The translations under genes and the position numbers were made by a program. Below the pieces are notes generated by a model. It ran no database searches and was not told the origin of the DNA. It saw only the letters and a program-made list of their open reading frames with translations. A stretch of DNA of 64,000 nucleotides, taken from assembly GCF_014639155.1 (NCBI RefSeq), contig NZ_BMFT01000001.1:2046001-2110000 (forward strand), read 5' to 3'. The stretch's first letter is position 1; each line of letters starts with the position of its first letter. Of this stretch, positions 1 through 8,266 are shown in pieces. The DNA is from Paenibacillus segetis. GTDB lineage: Bacteria > Bacillota > Bacilli > Paenibacillales > Paenibacillaceae.

Positions 1-617
1 GTTCCTGGACCACTATTATCATGAGTATGCATAAACGCCAGCTTGTTATCCATGCAATCAATTCCGATTACGCCACCATAGTCGTCTGAATAAGAGACAA
101 TGATCTCACTTTCGCCATTCTTCCATAGAAATGTATCTGGAACTTCTGGAATTGAGCTCGAGCCATTTACACCAATGTGTAGGAATTTAATTCCTTGACG
201 ATATAACTCATCAACAATCCCGATCGTATGTCCTGGGACGTCAGTCATCTTTGCGCTTGTTGTTTTGTATCCATAACGAGCATCTAACTTCTTTGAGATT
301 GAAGTCATGTAATGTAAAGTTTGAGGTGTCATAGTTTCAGATTCAAACGTACACGGGATTGCGTGCCAGCGAATGTAACCTTTCTTTATGGCGTCGTCTA
401 GCTTTTTACAAGCTTCTTCATCCATGTTTTTGAAGTAATATTCAATAATAAAGCTACCTGTTGTCCAAACAAAGTCTTTGCCCTCTTTTCTTAAGTCTTC
501 AGCTAAAGTGATTGCGTTTTGAATGTAATCATGGCAATACTTGTGCAAGACATTTTCTGCTAAATCGGTAAAACCAATGTCAAAATGAGTTTTGTTTACC
601 ACATAGATTTTTTTCAT
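1..617 (-). CDS. DUF5054-type (GH38-like) protein, N-terminal part
   Basis: The reading frame starts at 617 and stays open to the left edge (205 codons), so the C-terminus lies outside the window. The protein begins MKKIYVVNKTHFDIGF, whose His-x-Asp resembles the N-terminal metal-binding His-x-Asp of family 38 alpha-mannosidases. The long run without a signal peptide, including a PGHTIGIVDELYRQGIKFLHIGV-like stretch (split: PGHTIGIVDEL, then KFLHIGV), matches what I know of DUF5054 proteins, a GH38-related family of unproven activity. An AAAGG Shine-Dalgarno about 10 bases upstream supports this start; an in-frame ATG at 644 is an alternative. A role in glycan or glycoside breakdown is inference. 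Confidence 0.6.
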   Translation of the reverse strand, partial: MKKIYVVNKTHFDIGFTDLAENVLHKYCHDYIQNAITLAEDLRKEGKDFVWTTGSFIIEYYFKNMDEEACKKLDDAIKKGYIRWHAIPCTFESETMTPQTLHYMTSISKKLDARYGYKTTSAKMTDVPGHTIGIVDELYRQGIKFLHIGVNGSSSIPEVPDTFLWKNGESEIIVSYSDDYGGVIGIDCMDNKLAFMHTHDNSGPG

Positions 618-675
618 TTCTATAATCACGCCTTTCTTAGTCATAATACGTCGTGAAATAATTGCTTTCAGGATT

Positions 676-741
676 TTACTCCACTTTTGTTTTTACAAGA
701 TTCGGCCATTCCAATTCGGACTCTGAATCATGATCTCTCAT
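676..741 (-). CDS. possible 21-residue upstream ORF
   Basis: A 21-codon frame (MRDHDSES..., ending LVKTKVE) sits about 60 bases upstream of the DUF5054 gene on the same strand. It has a good AAGAGGTG ribosome binding site seven or so bases before its ATG. It matches no family I recognise. It may be a leader ORF, the tail of a deleted gene, or chance. Confidence 0.25.
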   Translation of the reverse strand: MRDHDSESELEWPNLVKTKVE

Positions 742-984
742 AAAACACCTCTTAATAATTAATTATTGGTATTTCACTTAACATCTCTCCGCATATTGTG
801 GGGTATTCGAATTAATAATAGCTCATTCCATACGTCAAGTATTTATTATATACAGACACATCTTTATAAAATCCGGACATTTTAATGTGTCTACCACCTC
901 TTTCATACGATAAAATCTGATATAACCAAATCAATCGCGAAAAAGTCATTAATACACTAATTGAATTGTTTAATTAAACTGCCT

Positions 985-1365
985 GTTAGCTTAATGAAGT
1001 TCAGTTCACGATTCAAGAGGTTTGGAGAAACTCTGCTATCTGATTGCGCGGCTTGATAATTATTGAAGTAGGGACGTTTAGCGCGAATGATAGATCTAAT
1101 ACCCATTTCTTGCTTTGCATCAGACGTAATACTTTCTTATGGTTCACCTTATCATCGTACTGTCGTTCTAACTCACCTTGGATTCTCCTTTAGCCTTGCT
1201 TCCTAAACTTATACACCCATTTACGAACTCTATCTTTATCTTGTATTCCATACTTCTCAGTAATTTGCCTGTACGTCCATTTATCCTCCTCATGTAAACG
1301 TACGGCCTCCTTCTTTACTTCCTATGTATATGATTTATTGGGTGCTCTCTTTTTCTCAAAAAAAA
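985..1365 (-). pseudogene. IS3-family transposase relic (orfA/orfB fragments)
   Basis: Read on the minus strand, the frame beginning near 1365 gives RAPNKSYT, an in-frame TAG stop, then EVKKEAVRLHEEDKWTYRQ and KYGIQDKDRVRKWVYKF, a helix-turn-helix OrfA of the IS3 family. After another stop, a VNHKKVLRLMQ piece follows and then, after a frameshift, MGIRSIIRAKRPYF and NLLNREL, which belong to the OrfB N-terminus. The catalytic DDE part of OrfB is gone. Stops, frameshift and truncation make this a dead remnant. Confidence 0.7.
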
Positions 1366-1366
1366 T

Positions 1367-1435
1367 ACACCCCTTAAGTATCATCGGTTTCCCATATGGA
1401 TTGGGTTTTTCCAATGTCTACTATAAGGGGTGCAC
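1367..1435. repeat. imperfect inverted repeat at the upstream end of the IS3 relic
   Basis: CACCCCTTAAGTA at the left is mirrored by TACTATAAGGGGTG at the right, around a core containing a second short palindrome (TTGGGTTTTTCCAA). It borders the OrfA start of the IS3 relic and is probably part of the element's end. No matching opposite end was found near 985. Confidence 0.4.
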
Positions 1436-1509
1436 ATCAACGCGGTCCCAATGTTTATATGTTCTTGTCCTTAACTTGTGCATTTGAATTAAAGTAATAA
1501 ACGCACTAA

Positions 1510-2052
1510 TTATACTTTTTGATAAGTGAGTACAACGACACCAGATTCTAACGTCTTCGTATCCACCAATTTCAATACAGTTGTGTCTAGCCCTGCATCA
1601 AATAGGCGTCTTCCGTTTCCTACCACAATGGGGAACACCATGAGCCGATATTCATCGATCAAGTTAAGCTTCATGAGACTCTGCACGAGCGTACAGCTTC
1701 CAAAAACAAGAATGTCTTTGCCAGGCTGTTTTTTGAGGTTGCTGATTTCGTCTTCCAGATTACCTTGGATCAGGCTTGAATTTTTCCACTCCACCTGATC
1801 CAAGGTCGTAGATACTACATGTTTTGGATAATCGTTCATCCATTGCCCATATTCCCCTGTTTGTTCAAGCATATTTGGCCATGCGGCTGCAAATCCTTCA
1901 TAAGTTACTCGTCCCAACAGTAGCGCGTCGCTTGATTTGAGTTCTTCGTACTTGAACTTCTCCTGTCCTTCACAGGCAAACTGGAAAGTCCAGCTTGGAT
2001 CCTCCATGACACCATCTAAGGTTACAAACTCCGATACAACAATTTTTCTCAT
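1510..2052 (-). CDS. dihydrofolate reductase family protein (RibD C-terminal fold)
   Basis: About 180 residues covering a single RibD_C/DHFR-like domain. It opens RKIVVSEFVTLDGVMEDP, carries SDALLLGRVTYEGFA around residues 42-56, and has the late VFGSCTLVQSLMKLNLIDEY segment typical of YyaP/YwjB-like proteins. Such proteins bind NAD(P)H and are usually of unknown substrate. The start is taken at 2052 because AAGGAGA lies seven bases before that ATG; the upstream ATG at 2058 nearly touches the Shine-Dalgarno. The gene stands alone between the IS relic and a terminator. True DHFR activity is unlikely; a small reductase is the best guess. Confidence 0.8.
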   Translation of the reverse strand: MRKIVVSEFVTLDGVMEDPSWTFQFACEGQEKFKYEELKSSDALLLGRVTYEGFAAAWPNMLEQTGEYGQWMNDYPKHVVSTTLDQVEWKNSSLIQGNLEDEISNLKKQPGKDILVFGSCTLVQSLMKLNLIDEYRLMVFPIVVGNGRRLFDAGLDTTVLKLVDTKTLESGVVVLTYQKV

Positions 2053-2121
2053 TACCATTCTCCTTAGTCTTCTAGGAATATTGTTTGTTTTATGGCGATC
2101 CTTAGGTTAGTATTTTAACTC

Positions 2122-2162
2122 AAAAAGTGGTAGTTTAAAACTGAAACGTTTTAAACTACCAC
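2122..2162 (-). terminator. rho-independent terminator of the CueP-like gene
   Basis: A perfect 15-bp stem (GTGGTAGTTTAAAAC at 2127-2141, its complement at 2148-2162) with a six-base loop is followed on the minus strand by TTTTT. It lies 24 bases after the stop of the gene ending at 2186. Confidence 0.85.
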
Positions 2163-2185
2163 TTTTCTCAATGAAGGTTATTGTA

Positions 2186-2731
2186 CTAAGTCAATTGCAT
2201 TGTTGTAATACAAGTATTGTCTTGTTCGAACGTGGAAATTTCGGACTCTGCCGTTTTACCATCTTGTTCGATTGTTATGCGATATTTTGTGTCACGCGGG
2301 AGCCATAGATCGATAAATCCGTTAGATTGCGATTTCATGGCTTGTTCCAATACTACGTTGCCTTTCATATCTTCAATGGTTACATTAAACTCTTCTTCCG
2401 TCAGCTCTCCTTGGCAGCCAGTCAAGCTATGGATTGCACAAGGGTGAGTTTCCTCTTTAAATGGTCCGATAGAAAGAAAAAACTCATCTTTAGGTAAGTT
2501 ATAGGTTACCTTCTTTACGTTACCCTCACTGACGATAAGTTCCGTCGATGTAATGGAAGCAGATTGATCTTTTATGTTACCAATGCTGTAATCATGTACT
2601 AATTTCTTAATGTCTTGTGCATTCAGATTATTGTTATTGGGTGCTTTATCTTTGGAGCTTCCAACAATCAAAAACGCTCCAATTGCAACGACAACCAATC
2701 CAGTAGTAGCTACCAAGATCTTTCTTCTCAA
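2186..2731 (-). CDS. CueP-family copper/metal-binding protein, membrane anchored
   Basis: One N-terminal hydrophobic segment (about residues 8-25 from the TTG start) precedes an extracytoplasmic domain. That domain has the CueP hallmarks: THPCAIHSLTGCQGEL (Cys, His and Cys), GFIDLWLPRDTKY, and the C-terminal NTCITTMQL Cys. In Salmonella CueP binds copper in the periplasm; the three conserved Cys are visible here. No lipobox is seen, so the protein is probably held by its uncleaved N-terminus. The start is chosen at TTG 2731, eleven bases after AAGGGG; ATG at 2755 has no visible ribosome binding site. A role in copper or redox stress is inferred from the family. Confidence 0.8.
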   Translation of the reverse strand: MRRKILVATTGLVVVAIGAFLIVGSSKDKAPNNNNLNAQDIKKLVHDYSIGNIKDQSASITSTELIVSEGNVKKVTYNLPKDEFFLSIGPFKEETHPCAIHSLTGCQGELTEEEFNVTIEDMKGNVVLEQAMKSQSNGFIDLWLPRDTKYRITIEQDGKTAESEISTFEQDNTCITTMQLT

Positions 2732-2898
2732 CTTGTACTCATCCCCTTGTCTCATTCAATTTATTATTATCTGATAGCAGCGTACCCTACATTATCTCTC
2801 TTAGTATAACGAGTAGAACCGAGCTAGTACAATAAGCGAACCAGACATATATGTGAAATATTTGCAAATTATGTATTGTTAACTAATTATGAATTAGA

Positions 2899-3810
2899 TC
2901 ATTTTCCCTTTTCGCACAACGGAAGTTCAACTCGAATTTCAAGCATATTCCCTTGTAGAGTAGCGTTTGTATTACCACCCATTTGCTCTGTTAACAGTTT
3001 AACTATAGATAATCCTAGTCCTGTCGAGTTTCTTCTTGCAGTGTCAGCAGTATAGAAACGTTCAAACAGCCGAGTGACCTCAATATCAGCATTGTTATTC
3101 ACTGGATTTTTAAAAGTAAGGACTGCGTTTTGCTTCGCGGAAAGATTCACTTCAATGTCACCTGCAGAATGTGTAATACCATTTCGTATTAGATTTTGAA
3201 TAATTCTGATTGTGTATTCCCGGTCAACCATGATAAACACCGGAACGGTTTCTTTATAATGTAATGTTAAATTATTGTCTTCAAAACTATGAATGGATTC
3301 CGCAAGACACTCCGTTAATAGGTTGGATAGATTAAGTTGATTCATAGCTAGCTTCGGCTCTGCATTTACATGAAGCGAATACTCGAAAAAATGCTCGATC
3401 AAGTCACCTAACTTGTCAGCATATTTTTGCGCAACCCGAAGCTTCTCTTGTTGTTCTTCTGAGAGTGAACCTTTTGCTAGAAGTTGCTGATAACCTTTTA
3501 TAGCAGTAAGTGGTGTCCTTAAATCATGAGATATATTGGCAACTTGCTCCTTAAAGCGCTTTTCCTCACGAATGCTATTCACACGTAGAGTTTCTTCTGC
3601 TTTCAAGCATTTATTGATATTAATAGCCAAAGCATTAAGTTCACTATTGAGTAGTTCCAGACTGATTGGCTGGCGTGTATTTTCATTCAAGCGTTTCGCC
3701 AACTGTCGGTTGATATTAGCCAATTGTAGTTGGAGAAAGACGATATATGCCATAAATAAAACAACTAGGATACTCAAAACTCCAACTACAATCGCCAATA
3801 TATTCACCAT
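2899..3810 (-). CDS. sensor histidine kinase of the ABC/two-component cluster
   Basis: 303 residues. A single transmembrane segment (about 4-30) is followed by a coiled linker, the phosphoacceptor H-box SHDLRTPLTAIKGY (His95), an N-box NLIRNGITHS (about 206-215) and a G-box GLGLSIVKLL (about 264-273). No sizeable extracellular sensor domain is present, as in intramembrane-sensing kinases tied to peptide transporters. It is the last gene of a minus-strand set: response regulator, ATPase, permease, kinase. An AAAGG lies just before the ATG, so GTG 3807 is a possible start. It probably phosphorylates the regulator at 5626-6306; the signal is unknown, perhaps an antimicrobial peptide. Confidence 0.88.
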   Translation of the reverse strand: MVNILAIVVGVLSILVVLFMAYIVFLQLQLANINRQLAKRLNENTRQPISLELLNSELNALAININKCLKAEETLRVNSIREEKRFKEQVANISHDLRTPLTAIKGYQQLLAKGSLSEEQQEKLRVAQKYADKLGDLIEHFFEYSLHVNAEPKLAMNQLNLSNLLTECLAESIHSFEDNNLTLHYKETVPVFIMVDREYTIRIIQNLIRNGITHSAGDIEVNLSAKQNAVLTFKNPVNNNADIEVTRLFERFYTADTARRNSTGLGLSIVKLLTEQMGGNTNATLQGNMLEIRVELPLCEKGK

Positions 3811-3818
3811 CCTTTCTG

Positions 3819-4616
3819 CTACTTTACTTCTGTTCTTCTGAATGCGCTATATGTGATCGCAAGCATTACTATAATAAATAACAGACTTGCAGCTATTGCT
3901 TTGATGATGTCTCCCGCCGAGGTATCCAATGTCGTAAAGGCGTAGTTACCTCCAAATGGTGTACAGGAGAAAATAGTATCAAATATCGGTGAACTTTCGC
4001 TTATTCTAATCAATTGAGCACTAAGAATAGAAAATCCATAATAAATAGCAACCACGAGGACAGGCTTTTTAAGCACAAAAGCAAGTGGTATACAGATGCT
4101 TAATTGTGCTGCGTATACGATCAAGAGGGTCAACATGACAGCCAATAACTTCCATATCTCTGGTGCTGAAAAGGTTGTACTACCCTCTGTTGTCAATAGA
4201 TTCAGGAATCCCACTCCAACGGAGCCCATGTCAAACTTGGAACCTATGCTAAGAGCAAATCCCGTTACAATGACATAAGGAAGCAAGATTAACGTTAAGG
4301 CACCGCCGAATACGATTGCCTTACTAACGATGATAGCCCCCCTGCTACTACCGCCTGAAATGGAAGCATGTATGGTCTTATTGTCAAAATCGCCACAAAT
4401 AAAAATACCTGCGATCACAGCTCCGAGAATGCTAATCATGTTGATATCAGAGAACATGAACCCGATTCCGGTCATACTGGCATCGATCTTACCCTGTGGT
4501 ATGAGATATGCCATCACTGCCATAATAACTGCACTTACCGTTGTGATGCTTAATATAATCTTAATTCCCATTGCTTTGCGCAATTTAAATAAGTCCGCTG
4601 TAATCAAATTAAGCAT
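3819..4616 (-). CDS. ABC-2 type permease of a peptide-type exporter
   Basis: About 265 residues with six hydrophobic segments, a central extracellular loop and an N-terminus (MLNLITADLFKLRKAMG) typical of ABC-2 permeases of the BcrB/lantibiotic-immunity type. The ATG at 4616 overlaps the stop of the upstream ATPase gene, a sign of translational coupling; GTG 4628 is a possible earlier start. It pairs with the ATPase at 4609-5532, presumably forming a two-subunit transporter that expels or removes a membrane-active compound. The histidine kinase follows nine bases downstream. Confidence 0.85.
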   Translation of the reverse strand: MLNLITADLFKLRKAMGIKIILSITTVSAVIMAVMAYLIPQGKIDASMTGIGFMFSDINMISILGAVIAGIFICGDFDNKTIHASISGGSSRGAIIVSKAIVFGGALTLILLPYVIVTGFALSIGSKFDMGSVGVGFLNLLTTEGSTTFSAPEIWKLLAVMLTLLIVYAAQLSICIPLAFVLKKPVLVVAIYYGFSILSAQLIRISESSPIFDTIFSCTPFGGNYAFTTLDTSAGDIIKAIAASLLFIIVMLAITYSAFRRTEVK

Positions 4617-5532
4617 TCTGATCACCACCGATCATCGAGATAAAGTAGTTCTCAAGTGTATCTCCCTCATGAGAAAGGTTAGTAAGGACAATCCCATGTT
4701 CAAAGAGGACTCTGGATACCTGTTCTTTATCGTCTAGATAATCATAGAGCTTAACCGTTTTATCAGGCATTACCTTGTATTTCGTAGTATGTAATTCAAT
4801 TTCCAGAACACTAACCAACTTTTCTGGCTGGTCGCAGCTTATCAGAAGATGATGCTGGCAACATTCATCAAGCTCAGCTAGGGTAAGCGTCTGCTTAATC
4901 TCTCCGTTATGAATGATGATATAATCAGTCGCCGTTTGATATAACTCTGGCAAGTTATGACTGGATATGAGGATTGTGATTTGTCGTTCCTCGCAAAGTT
5001 GTTTTAACAAATGACGGATTTCTACCACACCCAATGGGTCAAGCCCATTAATTGGCTCGTCCAATATCAATAATTCGGGACTGCTTAGGAGAGCGATGGC
5101 GATGCCCAAGCGCTGCTTCATGCCAAGCGAAAAGTTTTTGGCTTTCTTGTTACCTGTATTCGTAAGTCCAACAAGCTCTAGCAGTTCATCTTGGACTTCT
5201 TGATTAGGAATCCCGCGCATGATCCTGTGAAGTTTCAGGTTATCTTTGGCGGTCATGTTAGGAGTCAGACTGGGAGACTCAATCATGCATCCAATCCTTT
5301 TTCGTTCAACCTGTAAAGCTTTTTCACCGGTATGACCAAATAGTTCTATACTTCCACTTGTGGGGTAACTTAGACCGGATATCAGTTTCATTAGTGTACT
5401 CTTCCCAGCACCATTTTGTCCGATTAAGCCGTATATTTTACCAGCTTCTAAAGTCAATGAGACCTCATGTAGGGCATTGGCACCGTGATAACTCTTTGTT
5501 AGGTTATTTGTTTTCAAAATTGGTTTTATCAC
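4609..5532 (-). CDS. ABC transporter ATP-binding protein (BcrA/LanF type)
   Basis: 307 residues. Walker A GQNGAGKST at about 38-46, signature SLGMKQRLG near 135-143, Walker B LLILDEPINGLDP just after, and the H-loop SSHNLPEL. The C-terminal 80 residues form the regulatory extension common in BcrA-like subunits. It is followed with overlap by its permease. With a response regulator upstream and a kinase downstream, the layout resembles self-regulated antimicrobial-peptide or lantibiotic resistance modules. The substrate cannot be read from sequence. Confidence 0.9.
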   Translation of the reverse strand: MIKPILKTNNLTKSYHGANALHEVSLTLEAGKIYGLIGQNGAGKSTLMKLISGLSYPTSGSIELFGHTGEKALQVERKRIGCMIESPSLTPNMTAKDNLKLHRIMRGIPNQEVQDELLELVGLTNTGNKKAKNFSLGMKQRLGIAIALLSSPELLILDEPINGLDPLGVVEIRHLLKQLCEERQITILISSHNLPELYQTATDYIIIHNGEIKQTLTLAELDECCQHHLLISCDQPEKLVSVLEIELHTTKYKVMPDKTVKLYDYLDDKEQVSRVLFEHGIVLTNLSHEGDTLENYFISMIGGDQNA

Positions 5533-5625
5533 TGTTATTCACCTATCCTTTCTACATATAAGCGTAATGCCCAGAGGTTTAGAAAAGGTTAAGAGCAGCA
5601 AGATAAGTGTCTAGAAAGAGATAAT

Positions 5626-6306
5626 TTATTCGTGGCATAAACGATACCCTAGCCCCCATACAGTCTCGATATATTCCTCATTTGGATTTGCTTTTTTAAG
5701 TTTGGTTCGTAGATTGCTGATGTGTGTTTTAATCGCATTATCATCACCAAGATACTCAGCCTGCCAAAGAGATTCATAGAGATTAGCTTTCGTAAACACT
5801 TTGCCACGGTGCTTGATCAATAGTTCCAATATCATATATTCTTTGGCCGTAAGCTCCATCTCGTTATCGTCAACTGTAACACGTTTCGCGTTATCATCCA
5901 GCGATAGATCCTTATATTGAAACAGTTTATTGATATGTATCTGTTTATGAGCACGTCGTAAATTGGATTCTATCCGCGCGACTACCTCACCTAAGTCAAA
6001 CGGCTTTGTAATATAATCATCCGCACCAATCTTCAATAGATCAATTTTCGTACCAACCATATCCTTTGCAGAAATAATAATGACAGGAACGTCGGAAAAT
6101 GATCGTACTTCTTTAAGTATCTCATCACCGCTTTTATAAGGAAGCATAATGTCTAGTAAGATCAAATCATAGGTATGGTTTTGAATTTCGCTCAAACCCT
6201 CTGTTCCTGTGTAAATGGATTTCACTTCATAACCTGCATCGATCAATGTTTCTGCCAGCATCAGATTTATATCTCTGTTATCTTCAACAATTAGTATAGT
6301 CTCCAA
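5626..6306 (-). CDS. OmpR-family response regulator
   Basis: 226 residues. The receiver domain has acidic residues E8/D9, the phosphoacceptor Asp52 in LILLDIMLP, and the KPFDLGEVV lysine. A winged-helix DNA-binding domain (about 125-224) ends in ETVWGLGYRL. It is the first gene of the cluster and is separated from the ATPase gene by about 90 bases. It most likely activates the ABC transporter genes; the 38-bp inverted repeat at 6359-6396 upstream is a possible binding site. Confidence 0.92.
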   Translation of the reverse strand: METILIVEDNRDINLMLAETLIDAGYEVKSIYTGTEGLSEIQNHTYDLILLDIMLPYKSGDEILKEVRSFSDVPVIIISAKDMVGTKIDLLKIGADDYITKPFDLGEVVARIESNLRRAHKQIHINKLFQYKDLSLDDNAKRVTVDDNEMELTAKEYMILELLIKHRGKVFTKANLYESLWQAEYLGDDNAIKTHISNLRTKLKKANPNEEYIETVWGLGYRLCHE

Positions 6307-6358
6307 CTATTTTCCACATCCTTTGTAATTACCAAAACCATCTTTATTATAAAACACA

Positions 6359-6396
6359 AACGGATGGTCATTAACAACAATTAATGAACATCCGTT
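6359..6396. promoter_or_regulatory. large inverted repeat between two divergent genes
   Basis: AACGGATGGTCATTAA is mirrored by TTAATGAACATCCGTT, 16-base arms with one mismatch and a six-base CAACAA loop. It lies upstream of both the response regulator (minus) and the CAP lipoprotein (plus), so it is not the terminator of a recognised gene. It could be an operator, an attenuator or the end of a small RNA. Confidence 0.45.
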
Positions 6397-6506
6397 GGTT
6401 AATTACGAACTTATCGCGAATAGTTCTCCATAGGAATAAAACAAATACAACCAGGAGATTATAAATCCGATAATACATTAATTTCATGGAATGTGGAGGT
6501 TCGCAT

Positions 6507-7217
6507 ATGAAGAAAATCATCGTACTTGCATTAGTTGTCCTTGTTACAGGCTGCGCTTCCAATAGTAATATGTCACAAAAGCAAATCACTCCAAAAGCAA
6601 CAAGAATTCCAGCTCAGACTCAGGTAAATAAACACCCTACAGCACCAAATGCTATGAAAACACAGGCATCCTCGACAGCAACATTGAAATCTGGGAAATC
6701 AACATATCAAGCCAAAGGAATACCTTCGAATTGGTTGGATTTCATTCAATCACCTTCTAAAAATCCAGTAAATCAAACGCCGACTAATAATACGCCACAA
6801 AAAGCACCAACAAAGCCAGCGGAACAAGTGCAGAATGGAAAAACAGATTCTTCTGCATTTGCACAGCAGGTTCTGGATCTAGTTAATGACGAAAGGTACA
6901 AAGCTGGATTAAATTCATTAACGATGGATGAAGAATTATCAAATATGGCCATGGTCAAAGCACAGGATATGTATAATAACAACTACTTTGATCATAATTC
7001 TCCAACACATGGATCTCCTTTTGATATGATGAATGAATTCGGAATTTCGTACAATACAGCTGGAGAAAATATTGCAAATGGTCAAACGACGCCTACTCAA
7101 GTTATGAAAGATTGGATGAATAGCCCAGGGCACAAAGCGAACATTCTGAATAGTAGTTATACTCATATCGGTATAGCCTTCTATAATAATGAATGGGTTC
7201 AGGAATTTACGGGTTAA
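6507..7217 (+). CDS. CAP/SCP-domain lipoprotein (YkwD-like)
   Basis: About 236 residues. A short signal peptide ends in the lipobox LVTGC, then a long Thr/Pro/Asn-rich linker leads to a CAP (SCP/PR1) domain in the last 120 residues. CAP landmarks include VNDERYKAGL, YFDHNSPTHGSPFDMM, AGENIANGQ and WMNSPGHKANILN. Bacterial CAP lipoproteins are exported and common in spore formers; their activity is largely unknown. The start at 6507 has GGAGG seven bases upstream; the ATG at 6486 lacks one. A terminator follows at 7264. Confidence 0.9.
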   Translation: MKKIIVLALVVLVTGCASNSNMSQKQITPKATRIPAQTQVNKHPTAPNAMKTQASSTATLKSGKSTYQAKGIPSNWLDFIQSPSKNPVNQTPTNNTPQKAPTKPAEQVQNGKTDSSAFAQQVLDLVNDERYKAGLNSLTMDEELSNMAMVKAQDMYNNNYFDHNSPTHGSPFDMMNEFGISYNTAGENIANGQTTPTQVMKDWMNSPGHKANILNSSYTHIGIAFYNNEWVQEFTG

Positions 7218-7263
7218 ATAATGTAAAATTGCTGTTCGGTTGTCATCAAACGTTTACAAACAG

Positions 7264-7308
7264 AAAAGCACCTCCTCAAGCAGAAACTTGGAGAGATGCT
7301 TTTTTTTA
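7264..7308 (+). terminator. terminator after the CAP lipoprotein gene
   Basis: AAAAGCACCTCCTCAAG pairs, with a few mismatches, with CTTGGAGAGATGCTTTT across a CAGAAA loop, and a run of eight T follows. Confidence 0.8.
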
Positions 7309-7413
7309 TGTTGCGTACGGAGGAAAAGTGTATTAATCGACATAAAAGTGGAATTTTCAACATAATATCGGTATGATTAGACAAGATCATATAAAGGAGT
7401 GGAACAAGGATTT

Positions 7414-8133
7414 ATGAAAAAGAAGTATGTAGTATTACCGTTAATACTCCTATTATCTGCGGCTCTCATGATAGGTGGCTGCGGTAAGAAGTACAACACT
7501 GAAACAGACCAAACAGCGGGGAATACGACAGAACAGACAACACCTGTTGAACCAACGCCGACACCGACACCGGAACCAGCAACACCGACACCAACACCAA
7601 CTCACATGAGCTGGGACAGTCCTCCAGCTATGGAAATCGACAGTACTAAGTCCTATGAAGCTGAAGTCACGACGTCTAAAGGAACCTTCACCATCGAACT
7701 GTACGCGAAAGACGCTCCAAAGACAGTCAATAACTTTGTCTTCTTATCTAAACAAGGTTTCTATAAAGATGTGATCTTTCACCGGATTATAGAAACCTTT
7801 ATGATACAGACTGGGGATCCAGAAGGAACTGGCATGGGTGGTCCTGGATACTCCTTCGAAGATGAGAAGACAAGCTATCAATATGAGCCTGGAATTGTAG
7901 CTATGGCAAACGCTGGACCAGATACGAACGGAAGCCAGTTCTTCATCTGTACTGGTGACGATAGTACCTCATTGAATATGCAACCGAATTACACAATCTT
8001 CGGTAAGGTTACAGATGGAATGGATGTCGTGAAGGAAATTGCTGCTACCCCAGTGGAAGTAGGTATAAGTGGTGAAATGAGTTCACCAACTGAAACCATT
8101 CAGATTAAGGAAATTAAGATTACTGAGAAATAG
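7414..8133 (+). CDS. cyclophilin-type peptidyl-prolyl isomerase lipoprotein
   Basis: About 239 residues. Signal peptide with lipobox MIGGC, then a Pro-Thr repeat linker (PTPTPTPEPATPTPTPT), then a cyclophilin domain from about residue 85. Conserved segments are TVNNFVFLSKQGFY, IFHRIIETFMIQTGDP (catalytic Arg), GPGYSFEDE, MANAGPDTNGSQFFI and NYTIFGKV. It should speed prolyl isomerisation of exported proteins at the outer face of the membrane. The ATG at 7414 is preferred; GTG 7399 abuts the AAAGGAG. Confidence 0.93.
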   Translation: MKKKYVVLPLILLLSAALMIGGCGKKYNTETDQTAGNTTEQTTPVEPTPTPTPEPATPTPTPTHMSWDSPPAMEIDSTKSYEAEVTTSKGTFTIELYAKDAPKTVNNFVFLSKQGFYKDVIFHRIIETFMIQTGDPEGTGMGGPGYSFEDEKTSYQYEPGIVAMANAGPDTNGSQFFICTGDDSTSLNMQPNYTIFGKVTDGMDVVKEIAATPVEVGISGEMSSPTETIQIKEIKITEK

Positions 8134-8157
8134 TACCGGAATGTTTATTTGACTAAC

Positions 8158-8199
8158 AAAAGACCTCGTTACCCTATTAAGGGTTCACGAGGTCTTTTG
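8158..8199. terminator. bidirectional terminator between converging genes
   Basis: AAAGACCTCGT and ACGAGGTCTTT form the outer stem and ACCCT/AGGGT the inner one. T-rich sequence on both sides can serve the isomerase gene (plus) and the acetyltransferase gene (minus). Confidence 0.85.
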
Positions 8200-8266
8200 T
8201 TATAACCGTATATTATTGAATGAATTTAATCAATTCGATGGAATCGTTTGATGAAACTTCCCGATC

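Noticed and set aside
4330-4737. 135-codon plus-strand frame over the ABC permease gene
   Set aside because: It lies antisense to a clear permease/ATPase coding region, has no ribosome site and no recognisable protein features.
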